Shown here: in pieces, positions 30,009 through 41,716 of the stretch | Layout: each line of letters opens with the position of its first letter | How positions within the stretch are numbered: the first letter of the stretch is position 1 | Source: Prostheceraeus crozeri | Lineage: Eukaryota > Platyhelminthes > Polycladida > Euryleptidae | Assembly: GCA_907163375.1 (NCBI GenBank) | Contig: CAJQUW010010466.1 | Coordinates: 1 to 64,000 of the forward strand | Length of the DNA stretch: 64,000 nt | Reading direction: 5' to 3' | The notes under the pieces: generated by a model | The model's database searches: none | What the model was told of the DNA's origin: nothing | What the model saw: only the letters and a program-made list of their open reading frames with translations | Translations under genes and position numbers: made by a program

Positions 30009-31672
30009 TTAGGAGCCTTTTGGCACGTAAGTCTTCAGTGGATGGTTATCGTTCCCGCAATTCAAAAGGAAGTCAACACTTATTCGATGTCGTTTCACAT
30101 CAATTGATGGGAAATTGCTACATTTGCAGTTGTAGCCACATATTATTCGATGTGCACGTTTTTCAGCTTTTTTCGTGTTGTTCAAACTCTTCTTTGACAT
30201 CTTACCAAAGAGAGGACATGCGTAAAGCAACACAGACATAATTAATAACACGTAGTTGTTAGTCAGCTTCTTCTTAGACATAATATACTTTAGACAATAG
30301 ATTACGAATAGACGTCGTGATGTAGTTTGACAGACATTAGTAAAGTGAGTATCCCGTGTCAGATTTTCGCTCCATGTAACTCCTAAGATAGAAAGTTGAG
30401 ATACCACAGGTGTGTCAGGATAAACAGGAATATCAATGTCTCGTGATCTTTTAACCACCAACTGCTTGCTCTTCTTCAAGTTGACATGCAGATGTTTCTG
30501 TTCAATCTTATCTTGGACTGTGGTCAAATGCATTGGGCTGATTGCATCGCGAGAAATCTGTTCGCCCAATGTCATGTCGTCGGCGTACCTTATCAAGCGT
30601 GAATTCCTGGAAGCAATTTGTATTGAGCCAACGAATACTGCGCACAAAAAGGACCAAAGACAGATCCTTGAGGTAATCCTGATTTGACCTTCATTACGGG
30701 ACCAATCATTTGGTTCAGCTTGACACACTGCTTCCGATCAGTAAGAAAGGAATGTAGCCACAATAAAAATCCGTGGTGAAGGTCTCCAACAGTATTAGGG
30801 TAGTTGATAATGCGATTATGTTGGATCTTGTCAAATGCCTTAGCGAGGTCAATACAAGTAATTTTCACAGCAAGTGTCTTCTTCATCCATCATAGTTGTT
30901 ACAGTTTCGTGTATCTGAATCAATGCACTTGAAATTGACGCAAGTGATCGAAAAACATGCTGATGATTTCCATGTAAGTTGATAATATTGTTCCTGTAGG
31001 CTACTTGTTCATAGCGAGTCTTTCGAAGACTTTCCCTATAGATGAAAGCAAGGAGATTGGTCGAAAGTCTTGTAGTGCTGGGTTTTGAGGTTTTGGAACG
31101 GGACCAATTATTGCATTTCCCAAATGATCGGAAAACATTTCTCGTTGACTGATGATGAGAATATGTGTTGCACATCTAATGCTCACTTGCTCGCAGCAAG
31201 CGAGATGGAAGACCATCGTAGCCTGCCGACTTTTCGTCCTTCAGTTTCGTCAAGTGAAAGAAAACCTCTTCAGCTGTATTATTTAAATGCCATGGGACAT
31301 TCTGAAGAGGCAGCAAGTCCGAATCATCGTCTTTGTTGAAATTCTCTGAGAAAAAGGAAGTCAGAGTTCTGAGAGCTTCATGTGTCGATGAATCATCTGC
31401 AAACATGTTCCTGATGAACTTGCGTTTCTTCTTTTTGCCACTTATCTATATTTGTTCTATATGTTATCTATATTCTTTTCTATATTGTTGCCCCACCTTT
31501 CTTTTGATTTCAACACTTCTGATCTTACTTTGTCTTTGAGATGGAAGAAAAGAGGCCAGTTGCGTTTGTGAAAAGCAAGACATTTATCTTCAATCATGGA
31601 CTTCAAGACAAGTGAAATCCAAGGTTTATCCTTGTCACTCATGGCGATTGGTCGTTTTGGGATAACTTCCAT
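30009..31672 (-). pseudogene. LINE ORF2, reverse transcriptase part
   Basis: Blocks in order on the minus strand: KDKPWISLVLKSMI linker, FRPISLLSSIGKVFERLA, CIDLAKAFDKIQHNRII, WLHSFLTDRKQCVKL, SGLPQGSVFGPF, and an intact RT active site, LIRYADDMTL. The C-terminal 'thumb' part (LSILGVTWSENLTRDTHF, KKLTNNYVLLIMSVLLYACP) runs to the stop at 30009. Several frame changes occur between 30590 and 31410. It primes reverse transcription on nicked DNA. Its better-conserved active site separates it from the relic at 22-23 kb. Confidence 0.82.
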
Positions 31673-31787
31673 GGTTCAAGTAAAAACATCGTAAAAAGCA
31701 AAGCAGCTTTCATCATCAGAGGAGGAATCGTACACTGGCGAGAAGCTGGAATTCTTGATGTAGTTACGAAATTCTACTATGCTGGAC

Positions 31788-32565
31788 TTATCGATAATCG
31801 CAAACATCACAAATTTGGGGAAACTGACAGTAAGCTGCTTTTTTAGGTGACAGAAAGATACTATTGTGATCGGACGATCCCAGTGGGGGACCTACAATTG
31901 CTTCTTCGCTGTACTTGTTCAGGAGTCGGTCAGAAATCCATATTTGGTCGAGGAAAGACGAAAGTCTAGTAGGTTGAAGTACTACATTAGTGCACACAAG
32001 CTGGTTTCGAATAAAAGAAGATTCAAAATCATTAGAATTTCCACAAATAATGTAATTCACTTTTGGATCACTGGAAGTTATGAAATCCATGTGCGAGATG
32101 GTAAACTCTTCTAGAAACTGATGTTAATATGCCAGGAGGCCAGGGGAATATACAGTACATTACAAGTATGAAGATGTTGATTTCATGAACACGTATGCGA
32201 AGGGAAAGAGCTTCAACAAAATCAGTAGGTTGTAATTGGAAACCAACTATTCTTGCTCTAAGCGAATGTTGAGTCCAAGCACAAACACCGCCCCCGGATC
32301 GGAATCGGCGATCCTTTCCGAATGCAGAGTAATTGTCAATGTCAATGAAGTCATTGTGAATATTGTCGTGTAGCCAAGACTCAGTCACAATAATCAACAT
32401 TGGTTTAAGATGGGACACTAGAACAGACAGTTCATCCAACTCGTTTGAGATCAAGCTGTCGTTCAACACCATCAAAGAGAGTGCATCCACTTCTGGTTCA
32501 TGCAAAAGCCCACAGGAAAGCCCTGGGAATTCACAGGGCGACAATTTTATCATGCTGAATGACAA
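31788..32565 (-). pseudogene. LINE ORF2, apurinic-type endonuclease part
   Basis: Two frames cover the endonuclease. The 5' part has VTESWLHDNIHNDFIDI and GGGVCAWTQHSL; the 3' part has VNYIICGNSNDFESS and the terminal GSSDHNSIFL, where the SDH triad marks the catalytic His. In LINEs this domain nicks the target DNA. At least one frameshift, near 32090-32130, separates them, and ICGNSND departs from the usual GDFN. Confidence 0.75.
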
Positions 32566-32735
32566 CGTCTTCGCCTCGATGTCGTCTTGTTTTCAATTCA
32601 TCCCGCAGCTTCTTTGATTGAATTCTTTGTAGAGGTGTTAGGTCTGGGTTGATGAATATACATTCTTAAGAGTTTCATGCCTTGAGTTTCGAAGAGACTT
32701 TCCTTTCTTAATGACTAATTGCTTTATCCACAGAA

Positions 32736-33142
32736 TTAAATGTCTTGTTCATCGAAGCGCGCACAGATGAATCTAATTTTGTGTTTATCAGATGACTTAT
32801 AGAATTCAACCTTGAGTAGTCGTGTATTGTCAGTGCGTGGTTTCCTGATTCTGGCTGTCTTTTTAATTTTTATGTCGTCCAGTTCTAATTCGTGAAAAAT
32901 TCCCTCTGACATTTCCATGTCATGGTCAATTCTTTCTTGCAGAGAACCGTCTTGTTTTTTCAAAAAGTCCAGAGACAATTATATTTTTCTTTCGAAATTT
33001 CAGTTGTTCACATTCAGACATCACATCGCTAAATATAGTCTCAGACTTCAGCGCATGCTTGTTCATTTGGCATTCCACAGTTTGAACTCTTTTTTGCAGA
33101 TCCTGCACATCAGAGGTAAGTTTCACGATACCCACAGCTATA
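32736..33142 (-). pseudogene. LINE ORF1, C-terminal part
   Basis: A coiled coil (KLTSDVQDLQKRVQTVECQM) leads into RKKNIIVSGL, the usual opening of an RRM-like ORF1 domain. After a frameshift near 32930 come KIKKTARIRKPRTDNTRLLK and VEFYKSSDKHKIRF. The start of this block joins in frame with the distal ORF1 piece once the transposon and one TA are disregarded. Confidence 0.7.
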
Positions 33143-34003
33143 CAGGTCTTTTCATAAGTAACCATACATATTTGAGGGTAATAACTTTCAGACTTTTTGC
33201 AGCCTTAATGCCCTCCTGCTCCACTTCGGATTGGATACGTATTGATGACGTGCTATGCGTGGGAAAGTAAGAGCGTTACTATGGCCAAGTTGCCCATCAG
33301 CCAATCACATCATTGTCATTTGTCTCACACAGTTAATGATATTGAATGCTAATTTTCAATCAAAACGATGCCCGGACGTTAGATTGAACGCACTCGGTAC
33401 GAGATTGTTTTTGCATGAAAACAACAATTCGGTCAAGAAAATGATGATTCATCGAGGGACCATTCATGATATCATAAAGAAATTTCAATTGACAGGAGAA
33501 GTCCACGATTTGGAGCGCATCGGATGACCAGGAAGACGACACATCAACAGGATCGTCATCTCGTGCGCAAGGCTTTGTCCAATCGTCTGTCATCGACTAA
33601 GTAGCTGCAACTAATAATCAGAATGAATATTTCAAATGTAACTGTCCATCGCCGCCTCAAGGAGGCTGGCTTTCGATCCATCGTCATTAAGAAAAAGCCG
33701 GTTTTGATACGCGACACTAAGAGCGGTAGCTTGAATGGGCACGGGAACATCTTAGCAGGTCGATTGAAGACTGGCAGAAGGTCAGTTTCGTCGCTGAGGC
33801 TCCTTTTTTTGCGAATCGCACGGTTGGTTGTCAATTCGCTCCGTTAAGAAAAAAATTGCTCTGCTAAGAGGAGAGAGTGAACAATTCCTGTTTGTGTAAT
33901 CTAACATTGTATATTTTAAATTTTTTGTTTGAATAGATTCACATGCACGAGTTTTAATGTTTTATTTGAAATGTAAGTGTACGGTTACTTATGAAAAGAC
34001 TTG
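33143..34003 (+). mobile_element. Tc1-type transposon inserted in the LINE
   Basis: Inverted ends CAGGTCTTTTCATAAGTAACC (33143 onward) and its complement ending 34003 are flanked by TA on both sides (33141-33142, 34004-34005). At 861 bp it is shorter than the usual ~1.6 kb, so it is internally deleted. Its insertion splits LINE ORF1. Confidence 0.88.
33380..33880 (+). pseudogene. Tc1-type transposase, N-terminal half, broken
   Basis: Blocks of the two helix-turn-helix DNA-binding motifs can be read in changing frames: TIHDIIKKFQLTGEVHD, then NVTVHRRLKEAGFRS followed by a KKKP tract, then EDWQKVSFVAEAPFF, which resembles the region of the first catalytic Asp. The DDE domain beyond that point is missing. 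Non-functional. Confidence 0.75.
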
Positions 34004-34005
34004 TA

Positions 34006-34180
34006 CTTCTGCAATGCGATTACCGAGACCCGCAATGGCTGTGTTCACTTGTTCAAAATGAGTTTGGATATAAGCGAGTACCTCACGTTTGTTATCCGCT
34101 AACAAACTTTTCATTTCATTAATTTGCACTAGAGTTTGGGAATTAGCTTTGTTACTCCGTGTGACTGGCGGCGGCGGCAT
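34006..34180 (-). pseudogene. LINE ORF1, N-terminal part
   Basis: Starts MPPPPVTRSNKAN and continues as a coiled coil (INEMKSLLADNKREVLAYI). Cut by the TA insertion site of the Tc1-type element at 34003-34005. Probably the start of the LINE's first protein. Confidence 0.65.
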
Positions 34181-34313
34181 TCGTGACAGGATATTCGACG
34201 AACATTAGGAGAGAAAAAAATTCTCGGAGAATTGAACCAGGGGGGTTCCAGTCAATGGTTTTTCACACACCTTTGTCCACTGCGCTTTGCCGAATTTCAC
34301 TGAAGGGAATGAT

Positions 34314-35075
34314 CAAAGATCGGCAATGATAAAATGATATCATTTTATTTTTAGGAAAAATGATATCATTTTATTTCATTTTATTTTTGAAAAATGATGT
34401 AAAATAATATCATCAAAAGTTTTTGTTCCATTTTTTTTTCTAATCTCCGCATTTTGTATTGAAGCAAATTTTGTCTCTTTCGTTTGCTCTACCCATGTCT
34501 TTCCCCACTGGTTGATTCATTTAACGAAAAGCAAGGGGTTATTGTCTGTCAGTCTGTGTACTACACAGGGTCAAACAATGCAGGACTGCAGGTGCGCTAA
34601 GAAGCAGGTATGACTCACCTTTTTTCGTACTTACAATACTGTTAGCCCAACCAACTGCATATTGTGTGCATATTTTTAATTCGAGTGTATAAAACTTAAA
34701 TGAAAACTTGCGATGTCTAATGTATAGGCCATAGGCCCTACCTAAGTTTTGATATACAAGAAGCTTTGTATGACTAAACTGCTTTCTTCGGTCTTCCATT
34801 AATTGGAATATATCGATGCTGCATGCAATCTAATTTTGATTTCACTGCTAAGAGCAGTAAAAGTGATTTGGTAGCAGTGTAAATCGAAAAATTCGTATGA
34901 CTAGATTTGCGTATTTACAGCGTAGGCCTACGCATATTTCATTAAAAATGGTATATTTTCATTATAAAAAAATGAAATGATATAAAATGATGTCATTTTA
35001 TATCATTTGATAAAATTCGTAAAATGGTATTATTTTATATCATTTTGAAAATAAAATGATATCATTGCTGATCAG
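34314..35075. mobile_element. MITE with 10-bp target duplication
   Basis: The direct repeat agggaatgat flanks the element (34304-34313 and 35076-35085). Ends are inverted: gatcggcaatgat... and ...atcattgctgatc. Sub-terminal parts are palindromic runs of 'aaaatgatatcatttta'. No coding frame. A 9-10-bp duplication fits Mutator-like elements; the class is uncertain. Confidence 0.75.
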
Positions 35076-35085
35076 AGGGAATGAT

Positions 35086-36380
35086 AGCCTTGCCGTGAAT
35101 CCGGAAATCAAGAACTCGTGTGCATGAAGTGTCTGATCGATGACGTCGGAATTTTCTACAGCGGTGCAACGACAGACAAATGAAGTTATTTGTAAGCACT
35201 AATCACGGAGATCGATGGATAGGATCACAAATCGACGATCTACGGAGTATCCCTCAGGATAATGAGCACACACGAAGCACGATGAGCCAGACGAGATGAC
35301 AAGGATAACGGAGATACAAATAATTTCCAGAAAAGACGGACACAAACCTAAGTGCGACCACTATAACGATGAATAGAACGCAGATGCAAGACCACGACCA
35401 GCCAGATGATGTTGTGCAAATGGGAGGATTGATTTATAAATGGTTAGATGATAGAAATTCGACTTTTGGTTTAAGACTAGAAATGGATGAGAGCTGCCAT
35501 GACAACGAATGTCTTCGATGTAGCAGTTTTTAATGTGCATGACCTTTCTAATCTTTCATTGCTACAGTGTCGGGTTTATATGGTTAGAATCAAAATATTC
35601 TATGTGGTTGGAATTCAACCACCCTTATGCAATTGAATTTTCTGACTCCTTGGTTTTGAGGCAAAGCACATTGCTCAATCCTCGGGTTTTACTTTTAGCC
35701 AAAAAAAAACGTTTATAAAGTTACATGTAAAATCACATACAACAAAGTCCCGACGTTTCGAGTGTCATACTCTTCCGGGTCTTCCGGGTCTTCCGGGTCT
35801 TCCGGGTCTTCCGGGGAGGATTCTATGGAATGAAATGAATCTCTTCAAATGATTAATTCTATGACAATTGTGGCAAGTCAACTGCAAGCACCTTCGTTAC
35901 ACAAGAAATTAACAGGTGGTGATTCTAACAAGAATGAGACTTGATGAAAAGTAAGATACACACATGTAGGTAGACACTCACATGTATATTAGTGAAAAAA
36001 ACTGTGATATATCGGAAATTCCCGTATACAAGGAAAAGATTAGCTTTCTTAAACGAAAATTACCAAGTCCTGGTAATTTTCTGTTTGCCTAAATAGAACA
36101 TTACCGGGGAACTGAAATTATGTTTCAAAACAAGCATCGTTTTTCATGACACCAATCACATGTCCCAAAGTATAAAATCGAATTGTGCCTACAAACTGGC
36201 CTACACATGATGGGAAAGGATCCTCAATCCTGAAATTGCGTCACATTGTCATCTTGTTATTGAAAATCGTTTCTTTTTTATTGCAGTGACGATTATCCAA
36301 TATTGACATTTGTCGTCGTTTTTCATTGATTTGGATTTAGAATATTGATACGTCTTTACACTGAAAAGTTAAAATTGGAA
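35086..36380. other. Host non-coding DNA with a 9-bp microsatellite
   Basis: Five tandem copies of tcttccggg lie at about 35770-35816. The remainder shows no gene. Confidence 0.7.
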
Positions 36381-36385
36381 AGTTT

Positions 36386-37260
36386 TAAAATTGCCTCCTA
36401 GGAGGCAGTTTTCATATCTGAAATAATTATAGGTGCCTACATAATCAGAAACTTGACAAAAGGGTTCTATGAAGAACTTCTTCGAAACTACTTCATTTCC
36501 ACTTTTTCGCAGCCGTCCATTGTCGGAAAAATTTCATTTTAGAAGTATGTTGTCGTCTGGTCACTCGACATATACGTGCAATTATAATTCAGAAATGTTA
36601 GTTTCATTCATCATAAGCAAACTAAATGACTTATCAGGTGACACTTCTACATCTAAATTGACGTCTACAACACTGTCTGTTTGATAAACGATCAATTTTG
36701 TTTCAACAATAGAGCTTAAATGTGATAATGATCTTCCTTTGCAAAAGTACCTCCTACGTGGCACTTTTAACAACAAAGTATTAGGTGTGGTAAAAAAATA
36801 CAATGCGCATCAGATTAAAAGCTTGCGCACATTCATTGACTGTATGAAATAGTTGTCATATTGACGCAAAGCTATAGGCTCTTTTATTTTTTTCTACCCT
36901 CACACGACTTTAATTGCTATCTCATGAACACATGAAAATATCTATATATTGTGGAATATTCAGATAACGGAGATGTCAGAGGTCAAAATTTTAGTCTGAT
37001 TTATTAGTTGAAAGCATGGCATTTAAAGAAACGTCCTCCGCTACAAAACAAATTGTACAATGACATTGTTCTGCTCAATTTTCTAACGCTGAAACTGAAG
37101 CAATCTAAAACAACTGTTTGTCATAATTATGTCTGATCATCATCTTGCAGAACACAAAGTTCGTTAAAGTTTAAATATGGTCTGATGCATCTGCGAATCG
37201 TTTAACAACAATAAGAAAAATGCCTCCCAGGAGGGTTTAACCTCCTAAGAGGCACTCTGT
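36386..37260. repeat. Region with repeated GCCTCCTAGGAGGC palindromes
   Basis: tGCCTCCTAGGAGGCa occurs at about 36391; a diverged copy 'acctcctacgtggca' at about 36749; and 'tgcctcccaggagg...cctcctaagaggca' at about 37220-37255. The outer pair could be the ends of an ~870-bp element. No coding frame. Confidence 0.45.
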
Positions 37261-38138
37261 TAGAAGATTTTTACTAATGTTTTGAATTTTCAGCTTATCA
37301 ACCGATTCCTTGAAAATGCAATCTATCAAGGGAATACAAAACCGTCTAACTCCATTAGAGAAATCTATGAAAAATGTTTTACATAATGACAGGAGGAAAG
37401 CTGAATATTAGAAATGAGCCAAAAAGAAGAGTAGATTACATGATTTTAATTCTATTACAGAGTGATAGTGAACTGGGCTGGAAAATTTCGCTACTTCGAA
37501 GAATGAGTTATTGCGAGATTTCATGAATTTTAGACACACATTGTAGGTTTATAAAAGAACAGACATTAGATGAATTTTACAGAATAATAATCTTCCTTCA
37601 GTATCAGAATGCATGATATAAAGCTGCGAAAAAGTGAATATCCGCGTGAAAGCTGGGATATTTTTGCAAAACAGGTCCAGCCAAGATAGTGTATGGCATG
37701 TGCTCGTTTCTTCAAACACATTTTATTACAAATAAAAAGCTCACACCGCTTCGAAGCAATTAATCCACCACTGCACGCATTGACATAGGCATGGCCATCA
37801 GCTGCCTAAGTGGATTCATCAATGCCAGCTGAGCTTTTACACTAGCACGCAAGAAGGACGCAAAAAAGCAGTCCTCATCATCATCTAGAAATAATACACA
37901 GCGTAAATTATGAACTGGATAGGATATTTTGTCAGGTTAGAATATGCATAATAATTAAGAGTCTCAAAATCAATTTTCGGCAACTAGATTTAAAATCATA
38001 TGTCGCTAGTGTTGACTAGGTGCATTTCATTGTTTTACTCGCAATTTGAAGTGATTGAATTCGATTAGACATTTATTTTGAATTGAGCATAGGCCTGCCT
38101 ATCGCTTGGCTATCTACTGTCCAAAAATTTATACATAC
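37261..38138. other. Host non-coding DNA
   Basis: Nothing recognisable. Confidence 0.5.
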
Positions 38139-38208
38139 AGGGTGAACGCAAAAGAATGTCTCAACTTAAAACCCATGGCAAGATAAAAATAGTGTCCAAA
38201 ATTAAACC

Positions 38209-38736
38209 AATGTATCTTTCGAAGGGTGACGCTCTGAAGTTTTTCTTGGATACAAAGATGCAACGACTGCACTAAATTTTTCTCACCTACCTTTGCAATA
38301 ATTTGATAAAATGTTTAATTTCAAAAATCACTTTCACAGATTGGTTTAGTTGCTAGGAATAAACTATCTAATTCAGGGTTTTATTTATAACTTATCTCTT
38401 TCTTTATTTTCCAATGGTCGCAGTTTAGAATAACATCTGTATTAAAGAAATGACATCACAAATGTTCAATATGACAGCATCGCGAGGCGAGAAAAACATC
38501 CTCTCGATAAGGAAATTCATGCGTTATTGTTCCGATGACTGCTTTAACAGCTGCTTGACACTTGTTAGATGAGATAGCCTGTAAAACTGTATCCTTGAGG
38601 TAGCCCCGTATGACTTGTTTTTTCATTGGGCTTATGTAAGGCTTATGTATGTGAAGGTGGGAAAAATTTGGTACATTCTTTACAACTTTGTATCCAAGAA
38701 AGACTTCAGAGCGTCACCTTTCGAAAGGTATGTTGG
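38209..38736. repeat. Inverted repeat, ~55-bp arms
   Basis: Left 'tatctttcgaagggtgacgc' through 'cttggatacaaag' (38209-38265) is repeated inverted at 38681-38736 with a few mismatches. 'tacagggtgaacgcaaaag' just upstream (38138) resembles ends of IS630/Tc1-type elements. Likely a deleted DNA transposon. Confidence 0.65.
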
Positions 38737-38921
38737 TGAAATTGAATTTGATGTGATTAACCTATGGGAGCAGGCCGGACCAGGTCTGAAAATTGCCGAT
38801 TTACAACTTTGACAACAAATGTTCATGTAGACGACAAAATAAACCAACTACTAAATATCTTCTAAAAGGAATTAGGAAATACCGATGATTATGTACAATT
38901 GCATTCACTCAAAATACTAAC

Positions 38922-39282
38922 CTGAAAGTAAAGCCGTTGCTGTTGAAGCTGAGTCTGCTACCATTTGATTGTTGCTGTAAGTCTTCGATAGACCAATAAA
39001 AGGCGATTCTTCGAATAGAAGTTTCTGGAATCCGGGATGTTTATCTTTTTCTTTTTGGGCCTTGAAGATACGAGCCGCAGTAACCGTAGGGATAGACATA
39101 CCATCTCCGACAAAAAGAATGATATTTTTTGCCCTGTGATCAATTTTTGTTTTTTTCAAGATCCTATTCAATTCTTCCGCTGAAACTTTATTCCAATAGT
39201 CAGCCGCCTCCGATTGAGTTTCATATCCCAAAGATGTAGAAAGAATTGAAATCAGAAAAATGCTAGACAAGTAGCCAAACAT
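38922..39282 (-). CDS. Alkaline phosphatase paralogue 1, exon 1
   Basis: Animal-type alkaline phosphatase (secreted or GPI-anchored phosphomonoesterase). The start is taken at the ATG at 39282. An N-terminal signal peptide (GYLSSIFLISILSTSLG) precedes AADYWNKVSAEELNRIL. The metal-binding Asp is in ILFVGDGMSIPTVTAARI and the catalytic Ser in DSASTATALL. The exon ends TCAG|GTTAGT at 38922/38921, in phase 1, the same phase as paralogue 2. No further exon was found on the minus strand in this window; the next intron must be long or the rest is absent. Head-to-head with paralogue 2, 3.8 kb away. Confidence 0.88.
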
Positions 39283-39300
39283 TTTGTAGATTCTCTTCAA

Positions 39301-40409
39301 TTGTACTAAGATACAGAAATGCTTGCAGATGTTGATTGAATAGCGAGAGGAGACAACCAGTTAGCAAATGATTTCAGTGATCAAATGCAGGGATGTGCAA
39401 ACCTATTTCGAAAATGCGTTCGACCTTGCATGTATCACAGTTCCAGGACAGAACGTTTCCTGTCGATGATATCCAAACTATCTGTATGCTGCTTTCATAC
39501 AGATGGGAAAGTACACATACATGTAATTGTATCATTGTTGTCTCATGACTTCTAGTGGCCTTATCGGTAACTACAGATAAAATTCCGAACGCGTGTGAAT
39601 CACCATTGGAATTCAATATTTTGCTTTACGCAGCAATTTGTCGTTCTCACGTTGCACCTCAAAGCAAGGATCTCAGAAGAATGTTCTTAAGCGGGAGTCA
39701 GTCAATAATTATAAAATCAAGAGGGTGGCATTATTCGAGCCGGTGTTATGCTATTTACCTTCCCCTATAAACAGTTTCCGATCGAAAAATGATGTAAAAA
39801 ATTAATGTATGCTTTTAACTTTCTGGAGGATAATAAGTGAATGGAGAATATGAATACCATAACACCGGGAAGTGTCTGCTTTCGAAAAATGAGATCGGTT
39901 GGCTGGAGTTCGTTATTTCAGTTTTTATATTTCTGTTTAATCGGCATGTGTGATTGTGCACGAATTGATTTGTTAAAGTCATCGATGAACATATACTGCT
40001 GATGGATTGATACAAACTGAAACGATTTTCAAAGACAAAATTGAATGATGCTAACTGAATGATTAGTGATTATATCGTTGAAGAATAACGACAACTATAT
40101 TTCCTCAAGGCCAGGGCCCATAAAGGTGGCTTTTAAAGGCTTTTGCTCGTTTAATGGCAAATCCATGGCCAGAATGAACGAAGCAATTGCCAACCTCGAC
40201 ATTTTTGTCCGGTCTCAAATGGAGACGTGCTGCAATTACCTAATTACACTTATCGAATATTTTAACCTTTTTTTCTCCTGCCATAATCGTGTTCCTTTTT
40301 GCCTCATCAAGCCCACATACCGAATACTCAATCACCCAAGTAACCCTTCCGCCTCTCCTTTGCAAGCATAGAGGGGCATCTTTGCAATGAACTTCTTCCA
40401 TAGCGTATA
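39301..40409. other. Upstream region of phosphatase paralogue 1
   Basis: Non-coding sequence between paralogue 1 and the IS630-type transposon. No promoter element is certain. Confidence 0.45.
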
Positions 40410-41714
40410 CAGGGTGAGTAAAAGATGTAATGGGATATCTATTGTAAGTTGCAATAAAATGCAACAACAAAGTTATAAACATGGGCAGCACTGCTACTCA
40501 CAAGTCGTGCTTACAAAAGCGACTCAAATTGAGCACCTTCCAGCTGAATGCAAAGAGATCAGCTCCGAACAAATGAGTCATAGGCCTTCCGACAGGCGTC
40601 AGATGCAAAAGTAGTCATTTCCTCTAGAATGTAGGCTGTCAGTTCCTTTGTATTTCTTGGCAGTCGCGCATACACTCGGTCTCTTAAAGCTCCCCAGAGG
40701 AAGAAGTCGCAGACAGTAAGGTCTGGAGAACGGGGTGGCCATTCAACGAGTCCTCTTCGACCAATCCACCAAACCCGTCAGCTTTTCGTCGAGGATTCTT
40801 CGAAATGCGTTGTTGTATTGGGGAGGGACCCTGTCCTGTCGATAGTATCTGTTCTGGTTTCGTTTAGTCGTAAGAAAGGAATAACATGTTGCTTCAGAAC
40901 ATTGTAGTACCTGTCGCTGTTCATCGTTTGCTCACTGACATACAGTCCATGCAGTGACGGATCTCCGGTCATGGAGGTCTTCGACGAAAACTTCAGGGTT
41001 CTCACTGCTCCAGTAGTGCAGATTATACCTATACACAGTTCCGTTCACATAGAAGACAGATTCGTCGGAAAACACAATTCGGAGATGGAATTGAGGATGG
41101 TGGTCACGTTGCTGAGAAATCCATTGACAAAATTCGACACGTCGTGATCGTCATCAGAGAGTTCCTGGACGAAGGTTTGCTTATATGGATAATAAATTTT
41201 CTGGTGAAGAGAACGAGTGACGCTACTTTGAGAAACTCCCAGCATGTTACTAATACGTTGCGTAGAAACGTTGGGGTCGTCTTCAATCATCGGCTTGATG
41301 AAAGAAAAACTATCGTCACCTGTAGACGTCACCGGACGACCACTTACATCTTCACGCTTATTGATATCCTCATACGTGAGGAATTTCTTCATCCAGCGAT
41401 GGACTGTCGGCGGAGGTGGGGCTTCCTCATGAAATTCATCCTTGTAGCTTCTCCTTGCTTCAGACACGTTGTTGAATGTACCTGCTATAGCCTGCTATAG
41501 CTTGGTTTGAATGAAGCACTAAATGACTTCAACCATTCACATAAAGCATTCGTCCGATGATATGAATTTGAATTTAAATTTTTTAACTCAGATCATCAAT
41601 TTGGTGTATAGATATGTTATACAGCAGAAGACAAAACCATAGAAATTTAATCATCAGAATAACAATTCAAAGTGATTTTTCACAAACTTTAAATAACGTT
41701 TTTTACTCACCCCG
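40410..41714 (-). mobile_element. IS630/Tc1-mariner superfamily transposon
   Basis: Ends CAGGGTGAGTAAAA (40410) and TTTTACTCACCCCG (to 41714) are inverted with one mismatch and flanked by TA (40408-40409, 41715-41716). Length 1305 bp. Contains a transposase in the minus orientation. Located between the two phosphatase genes. Confidence 0.85.
40570..41467 (-). pseudogene. IS630/mariner-type transposase, degraded
   Basis: The N-terminal helix-turn-helix (PPTVHRWMKKF) precedes VSGRPVTSTGDD, DDPNVSTQRISNMLGVSQSS and YPYKQTFVQELSDDDHD. After frame breaks, the C-terminal catalytic block EWPPRSPDLTVCDFFLWGAL is read near 40740-40680, holding the third acidic position. Such transposases (here of the 'PPRSPDLTPCDFFLWG' group common in arthropods and other invertebrates) cut and paste at TA. 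At least two frame changes make it inactive. Confidence 0.8.
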
Positions 41715-41716
41715 TA

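Larger units (their letters stand above)
30009..34180 (-). mobile_element. Non-LTR retrotransposon (CR1/Jockey-like), split by a DNA transposon
   Basis: Minus strand, 5' to 3': ORF1 start at 34180; an inserted Tc1-type element (33143-34003); the rest of ORF1 (33140-32736); ORF2 endonuclease (32565-31788); ORF2 RT (31672-30009). Frameshifts are scattered but domain order is complete. Excluding the insertion it is ~3.3 kb of coding sequence, close to full length. It is likely inactive. Confidence 0.85.
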
